The notes under the pieces are model-generated. The model was not told the origin of the DNA, searched no databases, and was given only the letters and a program-made list of their open reading frames with translations. Position numbers and translations under genes: made by a program. A stretch of 64,000 bases of DNA, taken from NCBI RefSeq assembly GCF_030014915.1, contig NZ_JAGIXS010000007.1:62001-126000 (forward strand), given 5' to 3'. Shown one piece after another: positions 37,412-46,166 of the stretch. Numbering within the stretch: position 1 is the first letter of the stretch; each line of letters begins with the position of its first letter. The stretch is from Pelomonas sp. V22 (GTDB lineage Bacteria > Pseudomonadota > Gammaproteobacteria > Burkholderiales > Burkholderiaceae_C).

Positions 37412-39178
37412 TTACTCTTCCAGTGCCTGCAGCGCGACCAGGCGCTGATAGATGCCGCCTTCATGCGCCAGCAGCTGCTGATGCGTGCCACGTTCGGCCA
37501 GCCGGCCGTGGTTCAGGACGATGATCTGGTCGGCCTCGCGGATGGTCGAGAGCCGGTGTGCGATGGCCACGATGGTGACCCGCCCGCGCAGCGCCTGCAG
37601 CGCTTCGCCGACCAGGGCCTCGGTGGCGCTGTCGATGTTGGAGGTGGCCTCGTCCAGGAACAAAAGCGTCGGTGCGCCGGCCAGGGCCCGGGCCATGGCG
37701 ATCAACTGCTTCTGGCCAGTGGAGACGCGCGCGCCGCCTTCGCCCAGCAGCGTGTCCCAGCCCTGCGGCAGGCTGGCGATGAAGCCGTCCACGCGGGCCG
37801 CGCGGGCCGCGTCGCGCAATTCGTCCTCGGCGATGCCGCGACCCATGTCGATGTTCTCGCGCACGCTGGCCGCCATCAGATAGGGCTCCTGCGGCACCAG
37901 GCCCACGGCGGCGCGGAAAGCGGCGTCGGGCACTGCGGCGAGCGGCTGGCCGTCGATGCGGATGCTGCCTTGCTGGGCTTCATAAAAGCGCAGCAAGAGC
38001 GACAGCAGGGTGGACTTGCCGCTGCCGGTGTGGCCCACGATGCCGACGAAGCTGCCGGGTTCTATCTTGAGGTTCAGCTCATGCAGCACCGGATGCGCCG
38101 GGTCGTAGCCGAAGCGCAGGCCCTCGATCTCGATGCCGCCGCGCGTGATCTGCCCGCCTTCTGCACCAAGCTTGGCCGCCTCGGCCTCGCGCAGGAGCGT
38201 GCGCACGCGCGAGGCCGCCACCATCGACTGCTGCAGCTGGCCGAACTGCAGCGTGATCTGTATCAGCGGGTCGACGACGCGCGAGATGTAGCTGAGGAAG
38301 GCGTAGAGCAGGCCGACCTCGATGCCCGACAGGTCGCGCTGGCCAAAGCCGTAGATCACGGTCACCAGCAAGAGCACATTCAAGAGGTCCAGCGCCGGGC
38401 GCAAGAGCCAGGCATTGGCGCGCAGCTCGGCCACGCGGGCGCCCCAGTGGCGCTGGTTCAGCTCGGCGAAGCGGGCCGCAAAGCGTGGCGCCGCGCCGGC
38501 CGACTGCAGCACGGCCATGCCAGCCATGCTCTCGGCCATCTGGGCATTGATGTCGCTGCGCAGCGCGCGCTGCTCGGCCACGGCCGGTGCGCTCCAGCGC
38601 TGGTAGAGCCAGATGATGATCACGACCGAGGGCACGAGAGCCAGCACGATCAGCATCAGCCGCCAATCCAGCCAGGCCATGGCGGCGATGGAGCCGATCA
38701 CCACGATGCCCGAGTCCAGCATCACATAGAGCACCTGGCGGTAGAGCTGGTTGACCGCTTCGCTGTCGTTGGTGACGCGGCTGACCAGGGCGCCGGTGAT
38801 GGCCTTGTCGAAGAAGGCCATCGGCAGGGCCAGCACATGGGCATAGACCTTCTCGCGCAGCCGCAGCACCGAGCGTCGCGCCACGCCGGCCATGCGGGCC
38901 AGCTGCAGATAGCGTATCCAGCAGGCGGCCCAGCCGCTCAGCAGCACGGCGGCCAAGAGGCCCGCCATGGCCTCGATGTCGAAATTGCCCGGCAGCAGGT
39001 AGGCGTCGATGTAGTGCTTGCCGAGGGCCGGGCCAGCGGCTTCCATCGCGGCGGCAGCGATCAGCCAGATGAAACCGCCGACGAGTTGCGGCCGCTCGGG
39101 CCGCGCCGCTTCCAGCAAGAGGCCGATGGAGGCCCAGGGGCTCTCCGCCTTGGCCTCGACTTCAGGCTTCTGCGTCAA
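37412..39178 (-). CDS. ABC exporter half-transporter, MdlB-like
   Basis: 588 residues from TTG at 39178, chosen because GGAGG lies 6 bases upstream; an ATG at 39247 would overlap the previous gene by far more. Six-TM domain, then a nucleotide-binding domain with Walker A GHTGSGKST, signature VSTGQKQ (the usual LSGGQ is altered to STGQ), and Walker B LLFLDEATSNID with the catalytic Glu present. It overlaps the MdlA-like gene by 17 bases. Together they should form a heterodimeric exporter of drugs, lipids or peptides. Confidence 0.88.
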   Translation of the reverse strand: MTQKPEVEAKAESPWASIGLLLEAARPERPQLVGGFIWLIAAAAMEAAGPALGKHYIDAYLLPGNFDIEAMAGLLAAVLLSGWAACWIRYLQLARMAGVARRSVLRLREKVYAHVLALPMAFFDKAITGALVSRVTNDSEAVNQLYRQVLYVMLDSGIVVIGSIAAMAWLDWRLMLIVLALVPSVVIIIWLYQRWSAPAVAEQRALRSDINAQMAESMAGMAVLQSAGAAPRFAARFAELNQRHWGARVAELRANAWLLRPALDLLNVLLLVTVIYGFGQRDLSGIEVGLLYAFLSYISRVVDPLIQITLQFGQLQQSMVAASRVRTLLREAEAAKLGAEGGQITRGGIEIEGLRFGYDPAHPVLHELNLKIEPGSFVGIVGHTGSGKSTLLSLLLRFYEAQQGSIRIDGQPLAAVPDAAFRAAVGLVPQEPYLMAASVRENIDMGRGIAEDELRDAARAARVDGFIASLPQGWDTLLGEGGARVSTGQKQLIAMARALAGAPTLLFLDEATSNIDSATEALVGEALQALRGRVTIVAIAHRLSTIREADQIIVLNHGRLAERGTHQQLLAHEGGIYQRLVALQALEE

Positions 39179-40907
39179 GGCTGGCCTCCAGTTGTTGATA
39201 GCGCCATTGCGCTGCGTACCAGCCCTGCAGCTCGAGCAGCTCGGCATGCGTGCCGCGTTCGGTGATGCGGCCGTGGCGCAGCACGACGATGCGGTCGGCG
39301 TCCATCACCGCGCTCAGGCGGTGGCTGACGATGATCACGCTCCGGCCTTGTCTTTGCTCACGCAGATGCTCGAGGATCTGCGTCTCGGTGCCGGTGTCGA
39401 CCGCCGACAGTGCATCGTCCAGCATCAAGAGCGGCGCTCGTGCCAGCAGCGCACGGGCAATGGCCACGCGCTGGCGTTGGCCACCCGACAGCGTCACGCC
39501 GCGCTCGCCGACCAGGGTCTCATAGCCCTGCGGCAGGCGGGCGATGTCGTCGTGAACGGCGGCGAGGCGGGCCGCTTCCTCGATCTCTTCGCGCGTGGCC
39601 CCCGGGCGGGCCAGGGCGATGTTGTCGGCAATCGTGGCCGAGAACAGGATGGGCTCCTGCGGCACCCAGGCCAGGGTCTCGCGCAGCGCCGCGAGGCTGA
39701 ACTCGGGCAAGGCCTGACCCCCGAGCGAGATGCTGCCCTGGGCCGGCTCGAACTGGCGCAAGAGCAGGCGCACCAGGGTCGACTTGCCGGCGCCGGTGGG
39801 TCCCACGATGCCGAGCGTCTGGCCGGCCGGCAGCGTGATCGAGACGTCCTCGAGGGCCGCGCGCTCGCTGCCGGGGTAGCTGAAGCGCAGGTCGCGCAAG
39901 GCCAGGCGCATCTCCGCGGGCTTGCCGGCCGTGCCGTGGTCGGCGAGGCTCAGGGGCTCGTCCAGCATGGGTGCAAGGCGGCCCCAGGCGGCGCGGCCGC
40001 GCTCGATCAGCGAGAGCACCCAGCCGGCGGCGAACATCGGCCAGATCAGCTGACCGAGGTACATCGTGAAGGCGGTCAGTTGGCCGATGGACAGTTCCTT
40101 GTGGGCCACCAGCCAGCCGCCGAGGCCGAGTGCAATGGCCAGCGCGGCGCTCAGCGTCATGCCCACGGCCGGCTCGTAGGCCGCCTCCCAGCGCTGCGCA
40201 CGGAAGCCTGCCTCGCCGGCGCTGTCGGCCAGGGCCATGAACTGGCGCTCGCTGCGTTCGACGAGGCCGAGCGCCCGCACGGTGCGCACGCCGGCCAGGT
40301 TCTCCTGCACATGCTGGTTCAGCGCCGAGAAGCGCTCCAGCGACTGCTTCCAGGCCTGGTGCACATGCTCGGAGATGCGCCAGAACGCGAGGGCCATCAA
40401 GGGGAAGGGCAGCAGCGCGGCAAGGCCGAGGCGCCAGTCCACGCCGAGGGTCATCATCGCGATCACCAGCACCAGGGTCAGCGAGCCGTCGAAGGCGGCC
40501 AGCATGGCTTCGCCGGCGGCGAGTTCCACCGCATCGACGTCGTTGGTGGCCAGGGCCATCAGGTCGCCGGTGCGCTTGCTCTGGAAGAAGGCCGGCCCCT
40601 GCAGCGCGAGGCGCTCGTAGAGGCGGATGCGCAGCTCGCGCCCCAGCTTGTAGGCGGTGCTGAACAGTGCCAGCCGCCAGCCCACGCGCAGGCCGTAGAT
40701 GGCCAGGCCGGCGGCGATCAGCTCGGCCAGTTCGAGCAGCAGCCTCGGGCCGGCAATGCGACCGGCCACCATGCCGTCGACCACCTGGCCCACCTGACGC
40801 GGTATCCACACGGTCAGCACCGCGATCGTGGCCAGCATGGCCGCTGCGGCGAGGTACTTGGGCCAGTGCCGGCGCACAAAGCCGGCGAGCATCTTGGAAA
40901 GCGTCAT
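39162..40907 (-). CDS. ABC exporter half-transporter, MdlA-like
   Basis: 581 residues. Six-TM domain, then an NBD with Walker A GPTGAGKST and a canonical LSGGQRQRVAIARA signature. Walker B reads LLMLDDALSAVD: the catalytic Glu is replaced by Asp, so this half has a degenerate ATP site, as in MdlA-type subunits. The downstream partner supplies the intact Glu but an altered signature, so only one of the two composite sites is expected to be fully competent. The ATG at 40907 has no good Shine-Dalgarno. Confidence 0.88.
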   Translation of the reverse strand: MTLSKMLAGFVRRHWPKYLAAAAMLATIAVLTVWIPRQVGQVVDGMVAGRIAGPRLLLELAELIAAGLAIYGLRVGWRLALFSTAYKLGRELRIRLYERLALQGPAFFQSKRTGDLMALATNDVDAVELAAGEAMLAAFDGSLTLVLVIAMMTLGVDWRLGLAALLPFPLMALAFWRISEHVHQAWKQSLERFSALNQHVQENLAGVRTVRALGLVERSERQFMALADSAGEAGFRAQRWEAAYEPAVGMTLSAALAIALGLGGWLVAHKELSIGQLTAFTMYLGQLIWPMFAAGWVLSLIERGRAAWGRLAPMLDEPLSLADHGTAGKPAEMRLALRDLRFSYPGSERAALEDVSITLPAGQTLGIVGPTGAGKSTLVRLLLRQFEPAQGSISLGGQALPEFSLAALRETLAWVPQEPILFSATIADNIALARPGATREEIEEAARLAAVHDDIARLPQGYETLVGERGVTLSGGQRQRVAIARALLARAPLLMLDDALSAVDTGTETQILEHLREQRQGRSVIIVSHRLSAVMDADRIVVLRHGRITERGTHAELLELQGWYAAQWRYQQLEASLDAEA

Positions 40908-40963
40908 GGAGGCGGCGATTCTAGGAGCGAGCCTCGGCAGACGCTGGGCCGCCCTTGTCTTTC

Positions 40964-41413
40964 CTATTCGGTGACGGCGGTCTCGACCAACTGCGCCAGC
41001 AGAGTCAGCGACTGTTGCCAGCCCATGTAGCAGGCCTCGGGCGGGATCATGGCCGGGATGCCTTCCTGCACCACGTGCATCTCGACGCCGCAGAACACGG
41101 CGCGAAGCGTGACCGTGGTCTGCATGGTGCCGGGCAGGTTGGGGTCGTCGAAGACCGCCGTGTAGCGCAGCTTCTCGCCCGGTACCAGCTCCAGGTACTC
41201 GCCGCCGAAGGCATGGCTTTGCTGGTTGGCGTGGTTGGTGAAGCTCATGCGATAGCGGCCGCCGACCTTGGCATCCATCTGATGGACCGTGCCGGTGAAA
41301 CCATGTGGGGGCAGCCACTTGGCCATCGCCGCGGCGTTGAGGAAGGCGCGGTAGACGCGATCCGGCGTGGCGGCGAGGATGCGATGCAGGCGGATGGTGT
41401 GGGTGCTGGACAT
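40964..41413 (-). CDS. SRPBCC/AHSA1-family protein
   Basis: 149 residues. START/Bet v1-like hydrophobic-pocket fold of the activator-of-Hsp90-ATPase-like (AHSA1) group, with HRILAATPDRVYRAF at the N-terminus, KWLPPHGF, and the C-terminal MGWQQSLTLLAQLVE helix. Such stand-alone proteins have diverse or unknown ligands. The ATG at 41413 is preferred to the longer frame because it starts exactly at the domain. It is divergent from the 96-residue gene at 41537 across 123 bp. Confidence 0.85.
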   Translation of the reverse strand: MSSTHTIRLHRILAATPDRVYRAFLNAAAMAKWLPPHGFTGTVHQMDAKVGGRYRMSFTNHANQQSHAFGGEYLELVPGEKLRYTAVFDDPNLPGTMQTTVTLRAVFCGVEMHVVQEGIPAMIPPEACYMGWQQSLTLLAQLVETAVTE

Positions 41414-41536
41414 GCGGTGCTTTCTTTCAAGCCGAGGACGACCCTCTGCAGACACGACGGCCGACGATACGTGAATTCGACAGCGGCCGGTGCTAGTCTT
41501 GCGGCGCCGCTGTCGCGGCCGCGAAGAGGAGGGCTT

Positions 41537-41827
41537 ATGAGCCAGGGATTCGGCATGGAAACCCCGTCCAAGCACCATCAGACGGTGCTGCGCAAGGCCG
41601 CTCGCTACCTGGTGCTGATCGATTCCGGCGGCTATGCGGTGGCGCGCCTCTTTCTCGAAAGCCGCGAACAGGTCGCCGAGTTCGACGGTGCAACGGAAGA
41701 GACCAACTCGATGATCAGCGGCCTCACGGCCACCCATGGTGCCAGCGGCACCGAATGGGACAAAGCCCTGGCCGGCCACAGCGCCGAGGAGCGCGCGGCG
41801 GCGGAGGTGTTTGAACTGAAGGTCTAG
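41537..41827 (+). CDS. Conserved-looking small protein of unknown function
   Basis: 96 residues, preceded by AGAGGAGG, an almost perfect Shine-Dalgarno 4-5 bases from the ATG. Contains a helix (about 11-25), a beta-hairpin-like YLVLIDSGGYAVARLFLE, then a flexible Thr/Ala-rich tail. No TM, signal or recognised motif. Soluble and probably cytoplasmic. Confidence 0.75.
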   Translation: MSQGFGMETPSKHHQTVLRKAARYLVLIDSGGYAVARLFLESREQVAEFDGATEETNSMISGLTATHGASGTEWDKALAGHSAEERAAAEVFELKV

Positions 41828-41842
41828 TTAGCGCGCGGCGGC

Positions 41843-42742
41843 TCAGCCGAGCTCTATGGCCTCGGCCCAGTCCTGCACCAGGGCCTCGATCAGGCCATGG
41901 TCCAGGCCAGGTTCCAGTTCCTCGGCGCTGGCGTGTTCGCCGGTCATGCGTGGCGCCAGTCCCTCGTCGGTCTCGGTCCACTGGAAACGCTGCTCGCAGG
42001 ACGGGCAGGCCAGGTGGTCACCCCGGCGCGCCTGGCGCGGGCGCACCAGGATGGGCCCGCAGACCGGGCAGGGCTGCAGCGGAATGCCGTCGTCGCTGTG
42101 GCCGACGATGGCGTCGAACTCGCCGGCGCGGCCCATGCGCACAAAGATCGCGCCGAGGCGCTGGTCAAACTGCTGGCCGAGCGCGCCCTCGATGATGTCC
42201 AGGGCCTTCGCCGTGGGCATGCCTTTGCGGTAGGGACGGGTGCTGGTCATCGCGTCGAAGGCGTCGCAGAGGCCGATCAGGCGGGCATCGTGAGGAATCT
42301 CTTCGCCCTGCAGGCCCGAGGGGTAGCCGCGGCCATCGGGCATCTCGTGGTGGTGATGGATGGCATCGACCACCAGGCCGGCCAGCGGATGGCCGGCCAG
42401 CATGCGCGCACCAACCCGAGGATGGGTCTTGATCAGCGCGAACTCCTCGTCGCTCAGGCGCCCGGGCTTGCGCAGCACGGCATCGGGGATGCCGACCTTG
42501 CCCAGGTCGTGCAGGAAGCCGGCCATGGCGATGCGGCTGGCTTCGCGCGGCGTGCTGCCGGACTCGAGGGCCAGCAGGTGCGCCATGCGCGCGACGCGCC
42601 ACAGGTGGCCGCCGGTGTAGGGGTCGCGGGCCTCGACCATCCAGGCCGAGACCAGCAGGCTGGCCAGCAGCGCCTGGCGCTGGCTGACCAGTTGTTGGCG
42701 CAGCGCCTGTACTTCATTCGATGGCAGTTGGATTTCGTTCAT
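41843..42742 (-). CDS. HD-GYP domain protein with C-terminal zinc ribbon
   Basis: 299 residues. HD-GYP phosphodiesterase domain: HLWRVARMA, GFLHDLGKVGIPD (His78, Asp79), IHHHHEMPDGRGYPSG (GYP at 139-141) and LCDAFDAMT, all metal-binding residues present, predicting c-di-GMP hydrolysis. No receiver or sensor domain precedes it, only a short helix. Residues 225-249 form a ribbon with Cys225, Cys228, Cys246 and Cys249 (CPVC...CPSC), which is not part of the family core and may bind zinc or nucleic acid/protein. Single gene. Confidence 0.88.
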   Translation of the reverse strand: MNEIQLPSNEVQALRQQLVSQRQALLASLLVSAWMVEARDPYTGGHLWRVARMAHLLALESGSTPREASRIAMAGFLHDLGKVGIPDAVLRKPGRLSDEEFALIKTHPRVGARMLAGHPLAGLVVDAIHHHHEMPDGRGYPSGLQGEEIPHDARLIGLCDAFDAMTSTRPYRKGMPTAKALDIIEGALGQQFDQRLGAIFVRMGRAGEFDAIVGHSDDGIPLQPCPVCGPILVRPRQARRGDHLACPSCEQRFQWTETDEGLAPRMTGEHASAEELEPGLDHGLIEALVQDWAEAIELG

Positions 42743-42770
42743 TCTTCGTTCGTTCTGCTGCTGAGGTGGC

Positions 42771-43253
42771 TCAGAGCCCCAGCTCGCTCAGCCCCGGATG
42801 GTCGTCAGGCCGGCGGCCCTGCGGCCAATGGAACAGGCGCTGGTCGGCGCGGATCGGCAGGTCGTTGATGCTGGCGTGGCGCACGGCCATATAGCCCTTG
42901 GCATCGAACTCCCAGTTCTCGTTGCCATAGGAGCGGAACCAGTGGCCGGCGTCGTCGTGCCATTCATACGCAAAGCGTACGGCAATCCGGTGGCTGCTGA
43001 ACGCCCAGATCTCCTTGATCAAGCGGTAGTCCAGCTCGCGTGCCCACTTGCGCTGCAGCAGCTGCGTGATCTGCTCGCGGCCCTGCGGGAACTCGCTGCG
43101 GTTGCGCCAGCGGCTGTCCACGGTGTAGGCCTGGGCCACGCGCTGCGGGTCGCGGCTGTTCCAGGCGTCTTCGGCCAGGCGCACCTTCTGCACGGCCGTC
43201 GCATGGTTGAACGGCGGCAGGGGCGGGCGAGGGGCTTCGTCGAGGGTGTTCAT
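42771..43253 (-). CDS. DUF1348/NTF2-like small protein
   Basis: 160 residues. NTF2-like cone fold suggested by [21 protein letters not shown] at the N-terminus and by [24 protein letters not shown], which matches the DUF1348 group (nuclear transport factor 2 family proteins). Enzymatic role unknown. The ATG at 43253 is preceded by AGGAGA. Gene lies in a run with the AhpD-like gene, with 54 bases between. Confidence 0.85.
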   Translation of the reverse strand: MNTLDEAPRPPLPPFNHATAVQKVRLAEDAWNSRDPQRVAQAYTVDSRWRNRSEFPQGREQITQLLQRKWARELDYRLIKEIWAFSSHRIAVRFAYEWHDDAGHWFRSYGNENWEFDAKGYMAVRHASINDLPIRADQRLFHWPQGRRPDDHPGLSELGL

Positions 43254-43307
43254 GGCGTTCTCCTGCCCGGCCGGCGCCATGGCGGGCGCCGGCCGGCACA
43301 TGCAGCA

Positions 43308-43856
43308 TCAGGCGGCGGACTTGGCGTTGACGACCGGGAAATCGATGTCGGTCGCGGCCACGTTGTTGACGTAGTTGGTCAGCACGTTGAGGGCCACGTT
43401 CAGCACGATCTCGATCACGGCGGCTTCGTCGAAGTCGGCGGCGCGCAGGGCGGCCAGGTCGGCATCGGAGACACGGCCGCGCGACTCGGCGACGCGGCGG
43501 GCGAAGTGCAGGGCGGCAGCGGTGCGGGCGTCTTCCGAGCGGCCGTCGCGGGCGGCGTCAATCTCGGCGGCGCTGATCTTCAGCAGGTTGGTCGACAGAT
43601 AGCTGTGAACCGACAGGCAATAGTCGCAGCCGTTGTACTCGGCCACGGTCAGGGCGATGCGCTCGCGCAGCGCGGCGCTCAGCTTGCCCTTGGCCAGCGC
43701 GCCGCTCAGCGACAGATAGCCTTCCAGGCCGGCCGGGCTGTGGCCCACCAGCTTCATCAGATTGGGCACGACACCCAGCTGCTTGTTGACGGCGGCCAGC
43801 AGGGGCTTGGCGGCATCGAGGGACTGGTCGACGGTGGGGATGTTCAGACGGGACAT
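43308..43856 (-). CDS. Carboxymuconolactone decarboxylase/AhpD-like peroxidase-family protein
   Basis: 182 residues. All-helical CMD fold with the redox motif EYNGCDYCLSVHS: Cys77 and Cys80 plus His84, the AhpD-type active site, so alkylhydroperoxidase-like activity is plausible. The ATG at 43856 follows GGAGT. It is divergent from a LysR-family regulator, which likely controls it, through a 128-bp region holding a perfect inverted repeat. Confidence 0.9.
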   Translation of the reverse strand: MSRLNIPTVDQSLDAAKPLLAAVNKQLGVVPNLMKLVGHSPAGLEGYLSLSGALAKGKLSAALRERIALTVAEYNGCDYCLSVHSYLSTNLLKISAAEIDAARDGRSEDARTAAALHFARRVAESRGRVSDADLAALRAADFDEAAVIEIVLNVALNVLTNYVNNVAATDIDFPVVNAKSAA

Positions 43857-43887
43857 GGGGTGACTCCAATGGGTGTTTTGAGGCTCG

Positions 43888-43908
43888 ATTCGCTGCGTTT
43901 CAGCGAAT
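43888..43908. promoter_or_regulatory. Inverted repeat ATTCGCTG-N5-CAGCGAAT, probable LysR-regulator operator
   Basis: Perfect 8-bp arms around CGTTT in the divergent promoter region between the AhpD-like and LysR genes; a second short symmetry TTCAG-N7-CTGAA (43899-43915) overlaps it. Divergent placement next to a LysR gene is the standard arrangement for such sites, although the spacing is not the classical T-N11-A. Confidence 0.55.
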
Positions 43909-43984
43909 GCCTGAACTGTGATTGAATCGGTCGAAACATAGAATCTCCGTAAAACCAAAGACACCGTTACGCCAGGAGAAACAG

Positions 43985-44899
43985 TTGGACCGACTGCACC
44001 TGATCAATGTCTTCGTGGCCGTGGTCGACGCCAACGGCTTCGCCGGCGCGGCCCGCAAGCTCGCCATCTCGCCTCCGGCGGTGACGCGGGCCATCGGAGA
44101 GCTGGAGTCGCACCTGGGCGTGCGCCTCCTGACCCGCACGACGCGGGTGGTGCGCGTGACCGAGGCGGGCGCGCGCTATGTGGAGGATTGCCGGCGCATC
44201 CTCGCCGAGCTGGCGGAGGCCGATGAATCGGTCAGCGGCCTGCATGGGGCGCCGCGCGGCCGATTGACGGTGACGGCGCCAGCCTTGTTTGGCGCGCTGC
44301 ATGTGACACCGGTCGTGACCGAGTACTTGCAGAGTTATCCGGAGGTGACCGTGTCCTGCTGGTTCCTGGACCGGGTGGTCAACCTGACCGACGAAGGCGT
44401 GGACGTGGCCGTGCGCATCGGCGAATTGCCAGATTCCAGCCTGCAGGCGATCCGCGTGGGCACGGTGCGTCGCGTGGTCTGCGGGGCGCCGTCCTACCTC
44501 GCTCGGCATGGCCGGCCGCAGCGGCCGGAGCAACTGGCGGAGCATGCCCTGGTGCTGGCCAATGCGGTGACGCCGGCGCCGGAGTGGCGCTTCAAGGTGG
44601 AAGGGGAGCTGCAGACGATCAAGCTCACGCCGCGCCTGCTGACCACCAGCAACGATTCGGCTATCGCGGCGGTGGCCGGCGGCTTTGGCCTGTCGCGGTT
44701 GATGTCCTACCAGGTCGATGCGCGGGTGCGCGCCGGCGAGCTGGAGCTGCTGCTGCAGGAGTTCGAGCCGGCGCCGGTGCCGGTGCACCTGGTGCACCGC
44801 GAAGGGCGGCATGCTTCGCACAAGGCGCGGGCTTTCATCGACCTGGCGGTCGAGCGTTTGCGTGAGAGGCTGCGCGAGCGGCTGGCGCCGCTCGGCTGA
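43985..44899 (+). CDS. LysR-family transcriptional regulator
   Basis: 304 residues from TTG at 43985, preceded by AGGAG with a 6-base spacer; the ATG at 43922 would add a 21-residue tail that the family lacks. N-terminal winged helix (INVFVAVVDANGFAGAARKL and PPAVTRAIGELESHLGVRLL) and a C-terminal effector-binding domain (GRLTVTAPALFGALHV, DVAVRIGELPDSSL). Likely regulates the divergent AhpD-like gene and perhaps itself. Confidence 0.93.
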   Translation: MDRLHLINVFVAVVDANGFAGAARKLAISPPAVTRAIGELESHLGVRLLTRTTRVVRVTEAGARYVEDCRRILAELAEADESVSGLHGAPRGRLTVTAPALFGALHVTPVVTEYLQSYPEVTVSCWFLDRVVNLTDEGVDVAVRIGELPDSSLQAIRVGTVRRVVCGAPSYLARHGRPQRPEQLAEHALVLANAVTPAPEWRFKVEGELQTIKLTPRLLTTSNDSAIAAVAGGFGLSRLMSYQVDARVRAGELELLLQEFEPAPVPVHLVHREGRHASHKARAFIDLAVERLRERLRERLAPLG

Positions 44900-44914
44900 T
44901 GGTGGAGGGCGGTC

Positions 44915-45256
44915 TCAGGCCGTTTTGCTGACGATCAGGTTGCAGACCTGCTCGTGCAGGTCCTGCAGATCCTGCGGCGCCTGCGAGAAATTCATCTTCT
45001 GGTCCATGCGGATGCGCGCATCGGCCAGGCCCGACTTCGTCGGGCGGTCCCACTGAGGGCCCAGCAGGCCCTTCATGATGACGGTGGCGTGCTGCTCGGC
45101 CTGCTCGTCGCTGAGGGCCTTGCCGAGCAGAGTGGCGCCGCGCTTCAGCGTCTCGCCGTGGATGGTGACGAAGCAGCCCAGCATGGCGTCGCGCGCCTCG
45201 ACGGGGGTGATGGGGGCGTCGGAACGGGCCTTGGCCAGCATTTGCTTGACGTGCAT
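44915..45256 (-). CDS. Small soluble protein of unknown function
   Basis: 113 residues, mostly helical and amphipathic with one Cys at LGCFVTIHGE and a second near the C-terminus (EQVCNLI). No TM, signal peptide or known motif. Its leader (TTGGAGTTCACCCC before ATG) is nearly identical to that of the AhpD-like gene, hinting at shared control. Convergent with the LysR gene. Confidence 0.7.
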   Translation of the reverse strand: MHVKQMLAKARSDAPITPVEARDAMLGCFVTIHGETLKRGATLLGKALSDEQAEQHATVIMKGLLGPQWDRPTKSGLADARIRMDQKMNFSQAPQDLQDLHEQVCNLIVSKTA

Positions 45257-45345
45257 GGGGTGAACTCCAAAATTGAGGCGTGGGTAGAGGGCCCGCTCCG
45301 GCCGCCTCGGCACCGGTTCGGGCATAAACCAAAACAGGAATGGGC

Positions 45346-45954
45346 TCAGGCGCGCAACCGGGCCAGCTCGCGGCGAGCGGCCTCGAGCTCATCACGCAGC
45401 GGCTGCACGGCCGCCTCGACCTCGGCCTCGGTGTAGCGCGGCGTGATGTGCTGCGGGCAGTTCCAGTCCCAGGCCTCGACCGTGATGACGAAGGCCCGTT
45501 CAACGCGGGCGCCATAGCCGGGCATGGCCAGGCGGTGCATCAGGGCCGGGTCCTCGGCCGCATCGACCAGTTGCACGCGGCCCAGCAGCTTCAGCCGGCG
45601 CTGGGCCGCGTAGTCCATCAGGAACAGGGCCACGCGCTCGTTGCCTTGCAGGTTGCCGACGCTGATGTACTGGCGGTTGCCACGAAAGTCTGCGTAGGCC
45701 AGGGTCTTGGCATCGAGCACCTTCAGAAAGCCGGCCGGCCCGCCCCGGAACTGCAGATAGGGCCAGTTGGTCTCGCTGACCGTGGCTTGATAGAAGCCGT
45801 CGCGCTGCGCAATGAACTGGGCCTCGTGTTCGGTCAGCGCATCGCGGCGGTCTTCGCTGCGATCCTGCGCCGCGTAAGCGGCACGGCTGCCCATGCGGGT
45901 CTGCATGGCGCGGACAGCGGGCGTGAAGGCAAGGTCGGCATAGGCGCGGCTCAT
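45346..45954 (-). CDS. Pyridoxamine 5'-phosphate oxidase-family flavin protein
   Basis: 202 residues. Split-barrel PNPOx-like fold: YLQFRGGPAGFLKVLDAKTL, FRGNRQYISVGNLQGNERVALFLMDY and GRVQLVDA are the FMN-binding family segments; a C-terminal helix (EAEVEAAVQPL...ARRELARL) follows. Members reduce or oxidise diverse substrates, or detoxify. The ATG at 45954 is chosen because it begins just before the fold; the frame is open further upstream without such content. Confidence 0.88.
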   Translation of the reverse strand: MSRAYADLAFTPAVRAMQTRMGSRAAYAAQDRSEDRRDALTEHEAQFIAQRDGFYQATVSETNWPYLQFRGGPAGFLKVLDAKTLAYADFRGNRQYISVGNLQGNERVALFLMDYAAQRRLKLLGRVQLVDAAEDPALMHRLAMPGYGARVERAFVITVEAWDWNCPQHITPRYTEAEVEAAVQPLRDELEAARRELARLRA

Positions 45955-46166
45955 GGTGTTCGCTCTTTCGTGCGCTGCGTGAGGCTGCAGCGAGAGCGAA
46001 CTGTGCGCCGTGTGGGCCCGCAGCAGAAGCACCAGCGCAGCCAATACAGCGTTACGCCGCGCGCAACGATGCGGTGTCAGGCGCATGCGAAACCATCCCG
46101 CATTGACAGCCGCGCCGGCGCCTTGCTCCAATGCGCGCTCGTAAAAAGAGATACCAGGGAGTCCCC
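45955..46166. other. 212-bp divergent intergenic region
   Basis: Contains the promoters for the PNPOx-like (minus) and MORN-repeat (plus) genes. The only clear element is AGGGAG at 46156, the ribosome site for the MORN gene. No repeat, palindrome or small gene could be supported. Confidence 0.5.
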
